NCBI GenBank assembly: GCA_910585435.1
Contig: CAJUEJ010000017.1
Span: 15,019 to 79,018, forward strand
Origin: an uncultured Hungatella sp.
GTDB taxonomy: Bacteria; Bacillota; Clostridia; Lachnospirales; Lachnospiraceae
Length of the DNA stretch: 64,000 nucleotides
Direction: 5' to 3'
Shown here piece by piece: positions 33,723 to 42,745 of the stretch; the stretch's first letter is position 1, and each line of letters opens with the position of its first letter. Both the position numbers and the translations under genes were made by a program. A model generated the notes under the pieces. It was not told where the DNA came from. It saw only the letters and a list, made by a program, of their open reading frames with translations, and did not search any database.

Positions 33723-33777
33723 CAGAAAACTCTCAGAAGTATTACAAAAGGAATGCGTTTAATGATTCCGTATGGTT

Positions 33778-33835
33778 ATCCGTACGTTCCGTCAAGTCTC
33801 TCCAAAAGCGGAGGCCTGGCGGAACGTATACGGAT
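33778..33835. terminator. Inverted repeat between convergent toxin and GH32 genes
   Basis: atccgtacgttccg pairs with cggaacgtatacggat, with one bulge, across a 28-base loop. Its place between two converging genes suggests a bidirectional terminator, although there is no T-run. Confidence 0.4.
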
Positions 33836-33883
33836 TCCCTGGATACCGTCTGTAAATTTTATAGCGATTTCTCCAAGATTCCA

Positions 33884-35368
33884 TCAACCCAAATCATATT
33901 TCACAATATCCATACTGACAAGCCCGTCGCAGAAGAAGGAGATTCCTTCCGCTCTTTGGTCCGTCTGGATGGAGACAGAAAGTACCTGTTCTCCATCGTT
34001 TACAAACAACTCGGCGCTGTAGCGGTCCAGAATCAGACGCAGGCGGATTCTGCCGTTTTGGTGTCTTACCAGGCTTCGGCGCTGATGGATGACTGCTCTT
34101 CTGGAGCCGGAGAATTTGCGGTCAATCTTCAGGATGGATTCGTGAGGCCGGAAGCTGACGGCTGTCCGGTGACTGGCATCCTGGGCAAAACGCACTGCAA
34201 ATTTCTGATATACCTGGTTCTCATCCACAGGGCGCAGGTCAAGCTCCATGTCTATTTTTCTGCCGCTGATGCCGCTTAGCTGCAGAATGTCTGTGAATGT
34301 AATATCCCTGTACCGCACTTCATTTCTGCGCATGGTTTCCAGCTCCCGCACCGGATTTTGGTAAAGCCGTCCGTTTTTCACGGAAAGCTCCCGAGGCAGA
34401 GTCATCTGTCCGAACCACGGAGTCTGAACCGTGGAGGGAAGACAGGTATCCCAGTTCTGCATCCAGCCGACCATGATTCTCCGGCCGTCTGGTGTGAGAA
34501 GGGTCTGGGGGGCATAGAAGTCAATGCCGTAGTCGATGGCCTGGTTGCGTTCCTCGACGAATTGTTGTTTTTCCTTGTCGTAGGAGCCGATGATGCAGAC
34601 GGTTCCATTTCCGTTGTGATACTCAAATCCTTGGGGCAGCATATCCTGGGGACTCACTAAGAGAAGCTGCTTTCCGTCCAGCTCGAAGAAATCAGGACAT
34701 TCCCACATCTTTCCGTAGCGCCCCCGGTTTTGGCATAATATCTGCTGAAACTTCCAGTCAAAGCCGTCAGAGCTCTTAAAAAGTAAAATCTGGCCGCTTC
34801 CGTCGGCAGGGCGGTTTCCGATAACGGCGTAGAAGGCACCATCGTCTCCCTGCCACAGTTTGGGATCCCGGAAATCATAGCGGGAACTGCCGGAGGGAAG
34901 GTGGGATTCTGTCAATACCGGATTTCCTTCATATTTCTCATAATTGATACCGTCGCCTGTGGCAATGCATTGCCTCTGTACGTCCCGGACAGTTCCGTCT
35001 TCCTGGGTCTCTTTTGCCACTCCGGTGTACATAAGCAGATGCCTTCCGTCGGGGAGTGTAACGGCACTCCCCGAAAAACAGTCGTCTTTATCATACGCCT
35101 CGTCTGGCGCCAAGGCAGTGGGAAGATAGGTCCAGTGCAGCAGGTCCGGGCTGACGGCATGTCCCCAGTGCATAGATCCCCAATGAGAATCATAAGGGTA
35201 ATACTGGTAAAAAAGATGGTACTGTCCGTTGTAGAAGGAAAAACCGTTGGGGTCATTCATCCAGCCTACACGGGGGGACAGGTGAAATTCCGGCCTCTCT
35301 TCTTTTTTTATATGTTTTTCATATGTCTCCTCATAGTTTCGTGCCTTTTGCAAAAACGGACTTATCAT
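33884..35368 (-). CDS. Glycoside hydrolase family 32 (sucrose-6-phosphate hydrolase / fructanase type)
   Basis: A 494-residue cytoplasmic hydrolase of beta-fructosidic bonds. The catalytic set is present: nucleophile D39 in WMNDPNG, transition-state stabiliser in FRDPK (RDP 167-169), and acid/base E223 in WECPDFF. The C-terminal 150 residues are the usual beta-sandwich. There is no signal peptide, so substrates must be imported. It is the last gene of a leftward operon with an oligosaccharide ABC importer, pointing to sucrose or short fructans. Confidence 0.9.
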   Translation of the reverse strand: MISPFLQKARNYEETYEKHIKKEERPEFHLSPRVGWMNDPNGFSFYNGQYHLFYQYYPYDSHWGSMHWGHAVSPDLLHWTYLPTALAPDEAYDKDDCFSGSAVTLPDGRHLLMYTGVAKETQEDGTVRDVQRQCIATGDGINYEKYEGNPVLTESHLPSGSSRYDFRDPKLWQGDDGAFYAVIGNRPADGSGQILLFKSSDGFDWKFQQILCQNRGRYGKMWECPDFFELDGKQLLLVSPQDMLPQGFEYHNGNGTVCIIGSYDKEKQQFVEERNQAIDYGIDFYAPQTLLTPDGRRIMVGWMQNWDTCLPSTVQTPWFGQMTLPRELSVKNGRLYQNPVRELETMRRNEVRYRDITFTDILQLSGISGRKIDMELDLRPVDENQVYQKFAVRFAQDASHRTAVSFRPHESILKIDRKFSGSRRAVIHQRRSLVRHQNGRIRLRLILDRYSAELFVNDGEQVLSVSIQTDQRAEGISFFCDGLVSMDIVKYDLG

Positions 35369-35410
35369 GATACGCCTCCTGAATATGATTGATGGCTGTA
35401 AAGCAGCAGG

Positions 35411-37078
35411 TTATTGATAGAAAGCATCCAGATACTTCTGGAAAATAGACAGGTATTCTTCCAGTCCGTAAGCATCCAGTTTCTCTATATATTCGTTCCA
35501 GTCATTTTCCGTATATCCGTTCATAATCCATCTGGAGCGGCACTCGTTAATATACTGTGCGATGTCTGTGGTCAGGACGGAAAGTCTGTCCGTGTCTTCA
35601 CGGCTCATAAATACATTGGGATACACGTATTCAGTTTTCATATCCGGTGTATAATAATCTTTGATCCAATCCAGACGGTATTGGGCGTCATCGGGACAGG
35701 TGACATATACACCGTAATATTCATCGAGAATTGCCAGGGGGCCGCCGACGGCTTCCGCCTCTCTGACTTCCACCGGAGAGGCATCCCCAAGTACGGCATG
35801 CTTTAGCATAGGATCTCCCTTATCATTAGTACTCATCTCAAAGATATCAAAATCGTCATCCTCTCCATAGGTTCCCCAGTTGTTCTGGGGAGACTGTAGG
35901 GGGGCGTACATCTGATCAAGCCATGCGCATACCAGCGCAGGTTCTCTGGCAACCGCAGTCACCACACAGCGCCCCCTGTTATATCCGCTTGTGAAAGAGC
36001 CGTTTTCAGGAGTGATATTTCTGGTATCAGCAGTCAGTGCCGGAAGGGGAACCCAGTCCGTGATGTTGTCAATATTGGCTACGTCCCAGCTGAAGCAGAC
36101 TCCATAGCGCCCGGATTTTCCTTTCGCCACATAGGTAGACCACTCCTGGGTAAATGCCTCAGGGTCAATGAGGCCTTCCTCATATAATTTGTGAAGCCAT
36201 GAGATTCCGTCCTTGAATCCCTGCTGGGTTGCCGTGCAGATGACTTTAAGCGTATCGGTAACCGCAATATGCCTTCCCTGGTCGCCGTCACCGTATCCCT
36301 CACCGAAACCGTTAATTAAGAGAGCCGGGTCCTGGCTTCCGTCATTGATAATGCAGGACATGGGAATAATGCTTCCCTCAATTCCGAACTCCGCCTGAAG
36401 TTCAGGGGCATGTTCTTTGAAGGCTAAAAGGGTCTGCTCGAATTCATCTACAGTTTCGGGAATTTCAAGGCCCAGAAAGTCAAGCCATTTTTTGTTGATA
36501 AAGCTCATCTCACTGACGGTCTGGATTGCCGTTTTCTCAGACCCAAGCTGTTCAATCCAGGGGAGTGCCCAGATATGGCCGTTGGTATCTGTACTCATTT
36601 TTTTGTATTCAGGATATTTTTCAAAAACCGCTTTTAAATTCGGCATATAAGCATCTATATACTCTTCCAGCGGAATAATGGCGCCGTAATTTGCATACCG
36701 GAGAAGGTCATTATCGCTGAAATCGGCACTGAATACAAAGTCTGTTAAAAGATTGGGATTTGCCATATTAAGGGCAATTTTATCGCCCCACTGGTCCGAC
36801 TGGATTGCCATCCAGTCAATCTCCACATTGGTTGCTTCCTGAAGCCGTTTGAAGATCGTTCGGTTATTGGGGTTGGACTCCGTGCTGGGGGGGTAGCTAA
36901 TCATTCCTGTCAGGGTCTTTTTTTCCGCCAGGGGGAACTTAAGTGTGGCTGGATCTACCACCTGCATTTCTTCGCCGGTATTAAGGGAGGCAACACTTCG
37001 CCCGCATGCAGTCAGGGGAAGTACTATTCCGGCAGCCAGTATCCATGCAGCCCCGCGTTTTATATATTCTTTTTTCAT
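35411..37078 (-). CDS. Extracellular solute-binding lipoprotein (LplA-like)
   Basis: A 555-residue lipoprotein with lipobox PLTAC (C25). The pattern GMISYPPSTESNPNNRTIFKR, then DFVFSADFSDNDLLRYANYG and IPLEEYIDAYMPNLK, is typical of the large family-1 binding proteins found with LplB/LplC permeases in Firmicutes. No ATPase gene is present in the operon; such systems share a general MsmK-type ATPase encoded elsewhere. The sugar is probably a fructo-oligosaccharide because of GH32. Confidence 0.88.
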   Translation of the reverse strand: MKKEYIKRGAAWILAAGIVLPLTACGRSVASLNTGEEMQVVDPATLKFPLAEKKTLTGMISYPPSTESNPNNRTIFKRLQEATNVEIDWMAIQSDQWGDKIALNMANPNLLTDFVFSADFSDNDLLRYANYGAIIPLEEYIDAYMPNLKAVFEKYPEYKKMSTDTNGHIWALPWIEQLGSEKTAIQTVSEMSFINKKWLDFLGLEIPETVDEFEQTLLAFKEHAPELQAEFGIEGSIIPMSCIINDGSQDPALLINGFGEGYGDGDQGRHIAVTDTLKVICTATQQGFKDGISWLHKLYEEGLIDPEAFTQEWSTYVAKGKSGRYGVCFSWDVANIDNITDWVPLPALTADTRNITPENGSFTSGYNRGRCVVTAVAREPALVCAWLDQMYAPLQSPQNNWGTYGEDDDFDIFEMSTNDKGDPMLKHAVLGDASPVEVREAEAVGGPLAILDEYYGVYVTCPDDAQYRLDWIKDYYTPDMKTEYVYPNVFMSREDTDRLSVLTTDIAQYINECRSRWIMNGYTENDWNEYIEKLDAYGLEEYLSIFQKYLDAFYQ

Positions 37079-37100
37079 ATCCTTGCTCCTTTTTCGTTCA

Positions 37101-37997
37101 TCAGCCTTTTACGGAACCTGCCATGATGCCGCTGTCAAAATATTTCTGGAAGAACGGATACATCACCAAAAGCGGAAGGCTGGAAATAATAATTGTGGCA
37201 TATTTTAAAAGTTCTGCAAGCTGGGCGCGCTGTGCCGTACTCTGCATATCGGAAATCATACCGGACTCGGGCTGGTTCTGAATCAGGATGGAACGAAGCA
37301 CAAGCTGCAAAGGCTGTTTTGCGGAATCGTTCAGATAAATCATGGCGTCAAAGTAGCTGTTCCACATTGCAACAAACTGCCATAAAGCCAGCACCGCGAT
37401 AATGGGGGTACATACAGGCAGCAATATCTTAAAGAAATAAGTAATTTCATTAGCTCCGTCCACATCTGCTGCCTCGCGAAGCTCTGTGGGAATTCCCCGG
37501 TAATAGGTTCTTGCGATAGTCATATTCCACACACTGAAGGCTCCGGGAAGAATGATAGCCCACATACTGTTAAGGAGCCCCAGATTACCAATCAGCAGGT
37601 AGGTAGGAATCAGGCCGCCGCCGAAAAACATGGTAATCATGAAAATTACATTGAAGAACCCTCTGCCTTTGAAGTCCGGCCTGGACATGGGATAAGCAGC
37701 CAAAAGAGTGATGCCTACAGATACCACGGTAAAGACTACGGAGTAAACCACCGCATTTTTAAAGCCGATCCAAATCTGAGCGTTTGATATGACACGTTCA
37801 TATGCCGTAAGGGTCCATTTGCTGAAATCAAAGGTGATTCCCTTATTCTGCAGAGTAATGGGATCCATAAAAGATGCAACAACAATATAAATCATAGGAA
37901 CAATAATTGCAAGGACAAACAGGCCGATAAGAATATAACCTACTGTGAGAAGTATTTTATCCTGTGTGCCGTAGCTGGAAAATTTCTTCGTTTTCAT
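37101..37997 (-). CDS. Carbohydrate ABC permease (LplC/YtcP-like)
   Basis: A 298-residue permease with six hydrophobic segments. The EAA motif reads IPTELREAADVDGANEITYFFKI, with the invariant G for ATPase contact. The long C-terminal FDSGIMAGSVKG ending is the family hallmark. It is encoded between the partner permease (15 bp gap) and the binding protein (22 bp gap). Confidence 0.9.
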   Translation of the reverse strand: MKTKKFSSYGTQDKILLTVGYILIGLFVLAIIVPMIYIVVASFMDPITLQNKGITFDFSKWTLTAYERVISNAQIWIGFKNAVVYSVVFTVVSVGITLLAAYPMSRPDFKGRGFFNVIFMITMFFGGGLIPTYLLIGNLGLLNSMWAIILPGAFSVWNMTIARTYYRGIPTELREAADVDGANEITYFFKILLPVCTPIIAVLALWQFVAMWNSYFDAMIYLNDSAKQPLQLVLRSILIQNQPESGMISDMQSTAQRAQLAELLKYATIIISSLPLLVMYPFFQKYFDSGIMAGSVKG

Positions 37998-38012
37998 TTA
38001 GACGTTCCTCCT

Positions 38013-38963
38013 CTATAATCCCTGTCCGTCGTTCATTTTTGCCACAATCTTGTTGACGCTTACAAGGAGTATTACGTTAATGACCGTGTTGAACAGACCA
38101 ACCGCTGTTGAGAAACTGAAGTTGCCGCTGATAAGACCCTGTTTGTAAACGTATGTAGAGATGATTTCCGAACTGGCAAGGTTTAAGTCTGTCTGCAGCG
38201 CGTAAGCTTTTTCAAATCCAATGCTCATGATGTTTCCTGCCTGAAGAATAAACTGGATTACCACAATGTCCTTGATGGCAGGCCACTCCACCACCCGGAT
38301 CTGCTGAAGGATATTGGCACCGTCAAGCTCGGCGGCTTCTCTTAAATCCTGGCTTGCATTTGCTAAAGCAGCTGTATACATAATGGATGCCCAGCCGGCC
38401 CCCTGCCAGATACCGCTTGCGATATAGATGGTTCTCCATGCTTGGGGCATTGTCATAAAATTAATCTGGCTGCCAAACAGCAGATTCACCGGGCCGGTTA
38501 CGGAAAGGAAAATCCTTATGATACCACAGAGAACGATGACGGAAATAAAGTTTGGCAAATAAAGGGCCAGCTGTATCTTCTTCTTGAGTCCCCTGCTGTT
38601 GATCCGGTTTAACAAAAATGCCAGAATGATAGGCACTGGGAATCCCCATAGGAGGCCATAAATACTGAGTTTCAGCGTATTGGCCAGATAGGACAAAAAA
38701 TCAGGAGATGAAAGAAATCTCTGAAAATACTGAAGCCCTACCCACTGGCTGTCCAGAATACCCTTAAAGGGGTTATAATCCTGGAAAGCGATGAGGATGC
38801 CGCCCATAGGAATGTACTTAAAGATTAAAGTCAATGCCAATGCCGGCAGGAGGAAGATCACATATAGTTCCCAGTGCTGTTTTACATACACCACCGTATT
38901 GTGAATCCTCCCCGATTTGCTGCTCTGTTTCCCTGTGGAAACGGTTGAAGAATTGGAAGCCAT
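38013..38963 (-). CDS. Carbohydrate ABC permease (LplB/YteP-like)
   Basis: A 316-residue permease, first gene of the leftward fructan operon. The start at 38963 follows aaaggggg; a frame extending to 39122 crosses the operator region and is rejected. The EAA loop is SQDLREAAELDGANILQQIR, and LLPALALTLIFKYIPMGGI begins the first membrane segment. Transcription should start near 39106 from the promoter at 39113-39141. Confidence 0.9.
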   Translation of the reverse strand: MASNSSTVSTGKQSSKSGRIHNTVVYVKQHWELYVIFLLPALALTLIFKYIPMGGILIAFQDYNPFKGILDSQWVGLQYFQRFLSSPDFLSYLANTLKLSIYGLLWGFPVPIILAFLLNRINSRGLKKKIQLALYLPNFISVIVLCGIIRIFLSVTGPVNLLFGSQINFMTMPQAWRTIYIASGIWQGAGWASIMYTAALANASQDLREAAELDGANILQQIRVVEWPAIKDIVVIQFILQAGNIMSIGFEKAYALQTDLNLASSEIISTYVYKQGLISGNFSFSTAVGLFNTVINVILLVSVNKIVAKMNDGQGL

Positions 38964-39112
38964 TGGTTCCCCCTTTCTCGCATGCCTGTATTGTTTTATT
39001 TTACATCGCATATTCTTGCCCCACACATATGAGGAAGGATTTAGAATGTGTTTGGCATATGCACGCTTATGAGTTGTGCGTATGTAAAATATCAGCCATG
39101 CTGTTTGTACAT

Positions 39113-39141
39113 AATATATCATAAATTTTACATTCGGTCAA
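39113..39141 (-). promoter_or_regulatory. Promoter of the leftward ABC-GH32 operon
   Basis: On the minus strand TTGACC (39136-39141) and TATATT (39113-39118) are separated by 17 bases. An AATTTTACATT box fills the spacer, so a bound repressor would block polymerase. Confidence 0.65.
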
Positions 39142-39229
39142 TATATAATTTTACATTTGAACAAATTTGTTGTGCATTTATTTTTCCTTTTTCATCAATT
39201 TTAATACAAAATCTTAAAAATTTTACATT
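39124..39229. promoter_or_regulatory. Three AATTTTACATT direct repeats, candidate LacI-family operators
   Basis: Identical 11-base boxes lie at 39124-39134, 39147-39157 and 39219-39229. The first is in the spacer of the operon promoter and the third overlaps the -35 of the lacI-type promoter. Looser ttttacat copies occur at about 38996 and, inverted, 39082. The arrangement predicts control of both promoters. Confidence 0.5.
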
Positions 39230-39257
39230 TGACATATTTTGTACTGTGCGATATGAT
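39229..39257 (+). promoter_or_regulatory. Promoter of the LacI-family regulator gene
   Basis: Consensus TTGACA (39229-39234), 17 bases, TATGAT (39252-39257). It lies 30 bases before the ATG and overlaps the third putative operator, consistent with autoregulation. Confidence 0.75.
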
Positions 39258-39286
39258 ACATATGTAATATCTGAAAGGAGAAAGTT

Positions 39287-40354
39287 ATGGCTTCAAAAGT
39301 TACAATTCAGGATATCGCAGACGCGCTGGGGGTTTCACGTAATACGGTCTCAAAAGCAATCAATAATACGGGGGTTCTGGCTGCGGCCACCAGAGATAAA
39401 GTTCTGGAAAAGGCGCAGGAGATGGGATATAAGCAGTTTTCCTATATGAATCTGTCAAAGGCCGGCGGGGCCTCCTCTGATTCCGGCCCGGAGGGCAAAC
39501 AGGAGATTGCGCTTTTTTTAGGAAATTTTGTGGGCAATTCTCATTTTGCCTCTACAATGCTCGATAAATTTCAGAGGGAGCTGGCTCAGCTGGGTTACAG
39601 CCTTACTATGTACAGGGTAATTGATGAGGAGATAGAAAGGCTGCGGATTCCGGTTTCTTTCCGGCCGGAGAGGACTGCCGGCATCGCCTGTATTGAAATC
39701 TTTGATCATGGATACTGCAGGATGCTATGCGGTCTGAACATTCCGCTTCTGTTTATTGATTCCCCTGCCGACGGCTTTGAAGCCCCTCTGGAAGCGGACA
39801 GGCTTTATATGGACAATCAGACGGAAATCTACCGCTTTGCCAAAGAGATGGTCCGGAGAGGAAAAAAGAGAATCGGATTTGTGGGAGAATATATGCATTG
39901 CCAGTCATTTTACGAACGGTATATGAGCTATCGCAGCGCAATGTATGTTATGGGGCTTCCCTGCCCGGAGGAATACTGCCTTGTTGGAAATAACCACGGG
40001 TCTTTAAAAGACAGCCGGGAGAATTACATTTCGTATCTGACCGGGCATTTCAGCAGGATGAAAAAGCTTCCGGACGTGTTCATCTGCGCCAACGATGCAA
40101 CGGCTCTGGATGTGATGCAGGTGCTGAATTCATTGAATTATTCTGTTCCGGGGGATGTTTATCTGTGCGGCTTTGACGATTCGCCTGAATCCAGAGTAGT
40201 GACACCGTCTCTTACCACCATCCACATCCACAGCCAGGACATAGGCCTTTCGGCTGTGGAACTGCTTATGTCAAGGATTAAAGAGCCGTCTTTAAATTAC
40301 CGGACCATGTATATTGAAACCAATTTGATATTCAGGGAATCTACGGAGGATTAA
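39287..40354 (+). CDS. LacI-family transcriptional regulator
   Basis: A 355-residue repressor. The N-terminal VTIQDIADALGVSRNTVSKA is the LacI helix-turn-helix; a periplasmic-binding-protein-like effector domain follows (PDVFICANDATALDVM, GFDDSPESRVVTPSLTTI). It is divergent from the ABC-GH32 operon and most likely senses the imported sugar or its product. A gaaaggag site lies 9 nt before the start. Confidence 0.92.
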   Translation: MASKVTIQDIADALGVSRNTVSKAINNTGVLAAATRDKVLEKAQEMGYKQFSYMNLSKAGGASSDSGPEGKQEIALFLGNFVGNSHFASTMLDKFQRELAQLGYSLTMYRVIDEEIERLRIPVSFRPERTAGIACIEIFDHGYCRMLCGLNIPLLFIDSPADGFEAPLEADRLYMDNQTEIYRFAKEMVRRGKKRIGFVGEYMHCQSFYERYMSYRSAMYVMGLPCPEEYCLVGNNHGSLKDSRENYISYLTGHFSRMKKLPDVFICANDATALDVMQVLNSLNYSVPGDVYLCGFDDSPESRVVTPSLTTIHIHSQDIGLSAVELLMSRIKEPSLNYRTMYIETNLIFRESTED

Positions 40355-40360
40355 AATATT

Positions 40361-40969
40361 ATGAAGGGACTTTTGGATATTGACGGACCTGTTATGCAGA
40401 TTATAACAAAGATTGTGTATGCTGTCTGGCTGAATATTCTCTGGGTAATCTGCTGCCTGCCTGTTTTTACCGTGGGCGCTTCCACAACCGCTCTGTTTTA
40501 TGTGACCTTAAAGATTGTAAAAAACGAGGAGGGTAATATCACCAGAGCGTTTTTTGGCGCTTTTAAGGAGAACTTCCGTCAGGCCACTGTGATTTGGTTG
40601 ATTCTTTTGGGGACAGGAATTGTTCTGGGGATAGATGGGTACATTTTTTATCATATGAGGTTTGAAAGTGCGCTGTGGACCTTTGGAACCGCGGTGTTTA
40701 TGGCAGTGCTTGCCGCTTATGCCATTATTCTGATGTACATATTTCCCCTTCTGGCAAGATTTGACAATACCATATGGGCCATGTTTAAAAATTCGCTGAT
40801 GATTGGTATGCGGTTTTTGTTGTGTACCGTGCTGATGGCCTTGGTTTATTTTGTTATGGCGGTGGTGGTTATCCACATTTTTACCCCTGGGATTATATTT
40901 GGGGAGGGGCTCTGCGCACTTTTGTGTTCGTATCTGCTTTCCAATATATTGGGTATGGTTGAGAGGTGA
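40361..40969 (+). CDS. YesL-family (DUF624) membrane protein
   Basis: A 202-residue protein with five to six hydrophobic segments. The N-terminal GPVMQIITKIVYAVWLNILW followed by GASTTALFYVTLKI is the YesL signature. The family accompanies LplB/LplC-type sugar transporters in Firmicutes; its exact role is unknown. It begins 6 bp after the LacI gene and is probably co-transcribed with it. Confidence 0.88.
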   Translation: MKGLLDIDGPVMQIITKIVYAVWLNILWVICCLPVFTVGASTTALFYVTLKIVKNEEGNITRAFFGAFKENFRQATVIWLILLGTGIVLGIDGYIFYHMRFESALWTFGTAVFMAVLAAYAIILMYIFPLLARFDNTIWAMFKNSLMIGMRFLLCTVLMALVYFVMAVVVIHIFTPGIIFGEGLCALLCSYLLSNILGMVER

Positions 40970-41010
40970 GCTGGCTGTACGGTTTTTATCTGGGGGATAC
41001 AGGGAGTCTG

Positions 41011-41448
41011 TCAGGCTTGGCAGGACGGTTCATTTAGGATGAAATTCTCTGATTTCAGGTCGCAATAACGCCTTCCTCTATGGGCCGTGAATTTCAATAC
41101 ACAATAATCAGGGTCGGTTACGCCTTGTTTGTAATACATAATATCCCCTGCCTGCCAGATTTCTTTTTTTATTGTCTCATCCTGCAAAACTTCCATAGTT
41201 CCGATCAGCATGATTCCCTCATAGCGAAAGCGCCCTCTGTTATAAAAGTAGAGGCTTGCCTTGGGATTCTTCAAATACTGACCGGAACGCATGGAGGAAG
41301 TGTTGCATGAAAAGTAATAACAGTTTCCTTCTATCTTGCGGGGGACGAATACTGCTTTTATATTGGGAAAACCTTCTTCGTCTATAGAGCCGATAAACGC
41401 GGTCTTCTGCTTCATGGCAAATTCTTTTACATACTCTGATGTAATCAT
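41011..41448 (-). CDS. Pyridoxamine 5'-phosphate oxidase-family protein
   Basis: A 145-residue split-barrel flavin-binding protein. Blocks TAFIGSIDEEGFPNIKAVFV, YYFSCNTSSMRSGQYLKNPK and SLYFYNRGRFRYEGIMLIG are typical of the general-stress/flavin reductase branch. I start it at 41448 because a gggagg site lies 8 nt upstream; the longer frame has none. The substrate is unknown. It is a single gene on this strand. Confidence 0.85.
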   Translation of the reverse strand: MITSEYVKEFAMKQKTAFIGSIDEEGFPNIKAVFVPRKIEGNCYYFSCNTSSMRSGQYLKNPKASLYFYNRGRFRYEGIMLIGTMEVLQDETIKKEIWQAGDIMYYKQGVTDPDYCVLKFTAHRGRRYCDLKSENFILNEPSCQA

Positions 41449-41627
41449 TTTTAAATCCTCCCAATGTACGTTTGCTTTGTTTTCAGATTGTGTTACTGAA
41501 TTCAGGATAAGAGAACGTTTGAACATTATCTGTCAAAATAATACGATATAGGACTATCATAGGATAGCATACTCATTTTAAGAAATCAATCTAAAGTGTG
41601 TAACAGAGGTTTGATAGATTGGAATTA

Positions 41628-41650
41628 TTATTTCCGCAAGGCAGTACTAG
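41628..41650. repeat. Solo end of family B element (B3)
   Basis: ttatttccgcaaggcagtactag matches the right end of B1 (46313 side) except for one base. No partner end is nearby, so it is a remnant. The TetR promoter starts five bases later. Confidence 0.65.
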
Positions 41651-41654
41651 TGTC

Positions 41655-41683
41655 TTGACATTTTGCTGCAAATAGTATAATAT
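41655..41683 (+). promoter_or_regulatory. Promoter of the TetR-family gene
   Basis: TTGACA at 41655-41660 and TAATAT at 41678-41683 with a 17-base spacer (TATAAT also fits two bases earlier). Confidence 0.6.
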
Positions 41684-41725
41684 ATGACTGAAACAATATT
41701 TTGAGTCACAAAGGAAGTGGAAAGG

Positions 41726-42304
41726 ATGTCAAGAAGCTTTTCAGAACGCGAAAAGGAAAACATCAGAAAAAGCCTGCAGGATGCCTGTAAACAGAGCTGG
41801 GTACAGTATGGCTATAAAAAAACAAGTGTAGATGAGCTTTGCATGCATGCCGGAATCTCAAAAGGGGCATTTTATCTTTTCTATGAATCGAAAGAAACCC
41901 TTTTTTGCGAAGTTCTATGCTCAATTCAAAACCAGATTCGTGAGGCTGCTCTCATGGCTATGGAGGAACATAGGGATAAATATGGGGTTGCAAAAGCTTT
42001 GAAATGTATGTATCGGGAATACGATAAATACAATTTTTTATACAATTCAAACCATATGGATTTTACAGTTTTAATGAATAAATTATCTAAGGAGCAGGCA
42101 GAAAAAATACGGGAGTCTGATTCTATGAGCCAACAGCTTTTTTTAAGCCGGCCATATTTAAAACTCAGGGTTGAGCCGGATATGGCCATGTCAGTGCTGT
42201 ACTCTCTGATTATGAATATCAAAAATAAGGATATTCTTCCATACAATCATATGGAAACCTTTGATTTTATGGTGGACCACTTGATTGACGGCTTGTATGA
42301 ATGA
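41726..42304 (+). CDS. TetR-family transcriptional regulator
   Basis: A 192-residue regulator. The HTH reads YKKTSVDELCMHAGISKGAFYLFYESKETLF, a classic TetR N-terminus. The helical C-terminal ligand domain is not specific. ATG 41726 has aaggaag 8 nt upstream. The DUF4180 gene starts 27 bp later and is the likely regulated or co-transcribed partner. Confidence 0.9.
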   Translation: MSRSFSEREKENIRKSLQDACKQSWVQYGYKKTSVDELCMHAGISKGAFYLFYESKETLFCEVLCSIQNQIREAALMAMEEHRDKYGVAKALKCMYREYDKYNFLYNSNHMDFTVLMNKLSKEQAEKIRESDSMSQQLFLSRPYLKLRVEPDMAMSVLYSLIMNIKNKDILPYNHMETFDFMVDHLIDGLYE

Positions 42305-42331
42305 AAGAACCAAGGAAAGGAATGATAAAAA

Positions 42332-42745
42332 ATGAAAACGGAAGTTGTAAGAAAAAATAATATGGAGATTGCAGTTGTAAAAAGCGATGAGGTGCTGATT
42401 ACAGATGTGCAGTCTGCCCTGGACTTTATAATGACGGTAAAATACGAGACAGGCTGTATGAATATTGCTGTAAATAAAGAGGCTGTTATAAATGATTTTT
42501 TTATCTTAAGCACCTGTCTGGCTGGAGAAATACTGCAGAAGTTTATTAATTACGGCATGAGGTTTGCAATATATGGAGATTTTTCGTCCTATACCAGCAA
42601 GCCCTTGAAAGACTTTATGTATGAAAGCAACAGGGGAAGAGACATTTATTTTCAGCCGACGGCTTCCCTTGCCGTTGAGAAGCTTGCCGGTACTGAGGGA
42701 GGGCAGCAGTTAAAACATACGAAAGAAGATGAGGAAGACTTATGA
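42332..42745 (+). CDS. DUF4180 domain-containing protein
   Basis: A 137-residue cytoplasmic protein. The pattern SDEVLITDVQSALDFIMTVKY, then FFILSTCLAGEILQKFINYG and FAIYGDFSSYTSKPLKDF, is DUF4180. Its biochemical function is not known; it often follows a TetR-type gene, as here. The stop overlaps the next start in ATGA, implying coupled translation. Confidence 0.85.
   Translation: MKTEVVRKNNMEIAVVKSDEVLITDVQSALDFIMTVKYETGCMNIAVNKEAVINDFFILSTCLAGEILQKFINYGMRFAIYGDFSSYTSKPLKDFMYESNRGRDIYFQPTASLAVEKLAGTEGGQQLKHTKEDEEDL

Noticed and set aside
38964..39122. N-terminal extension of the LplB-like permease
   Set aside because: It crosses the operator and promoter region; ATG 38963 has a strong ribosome site.
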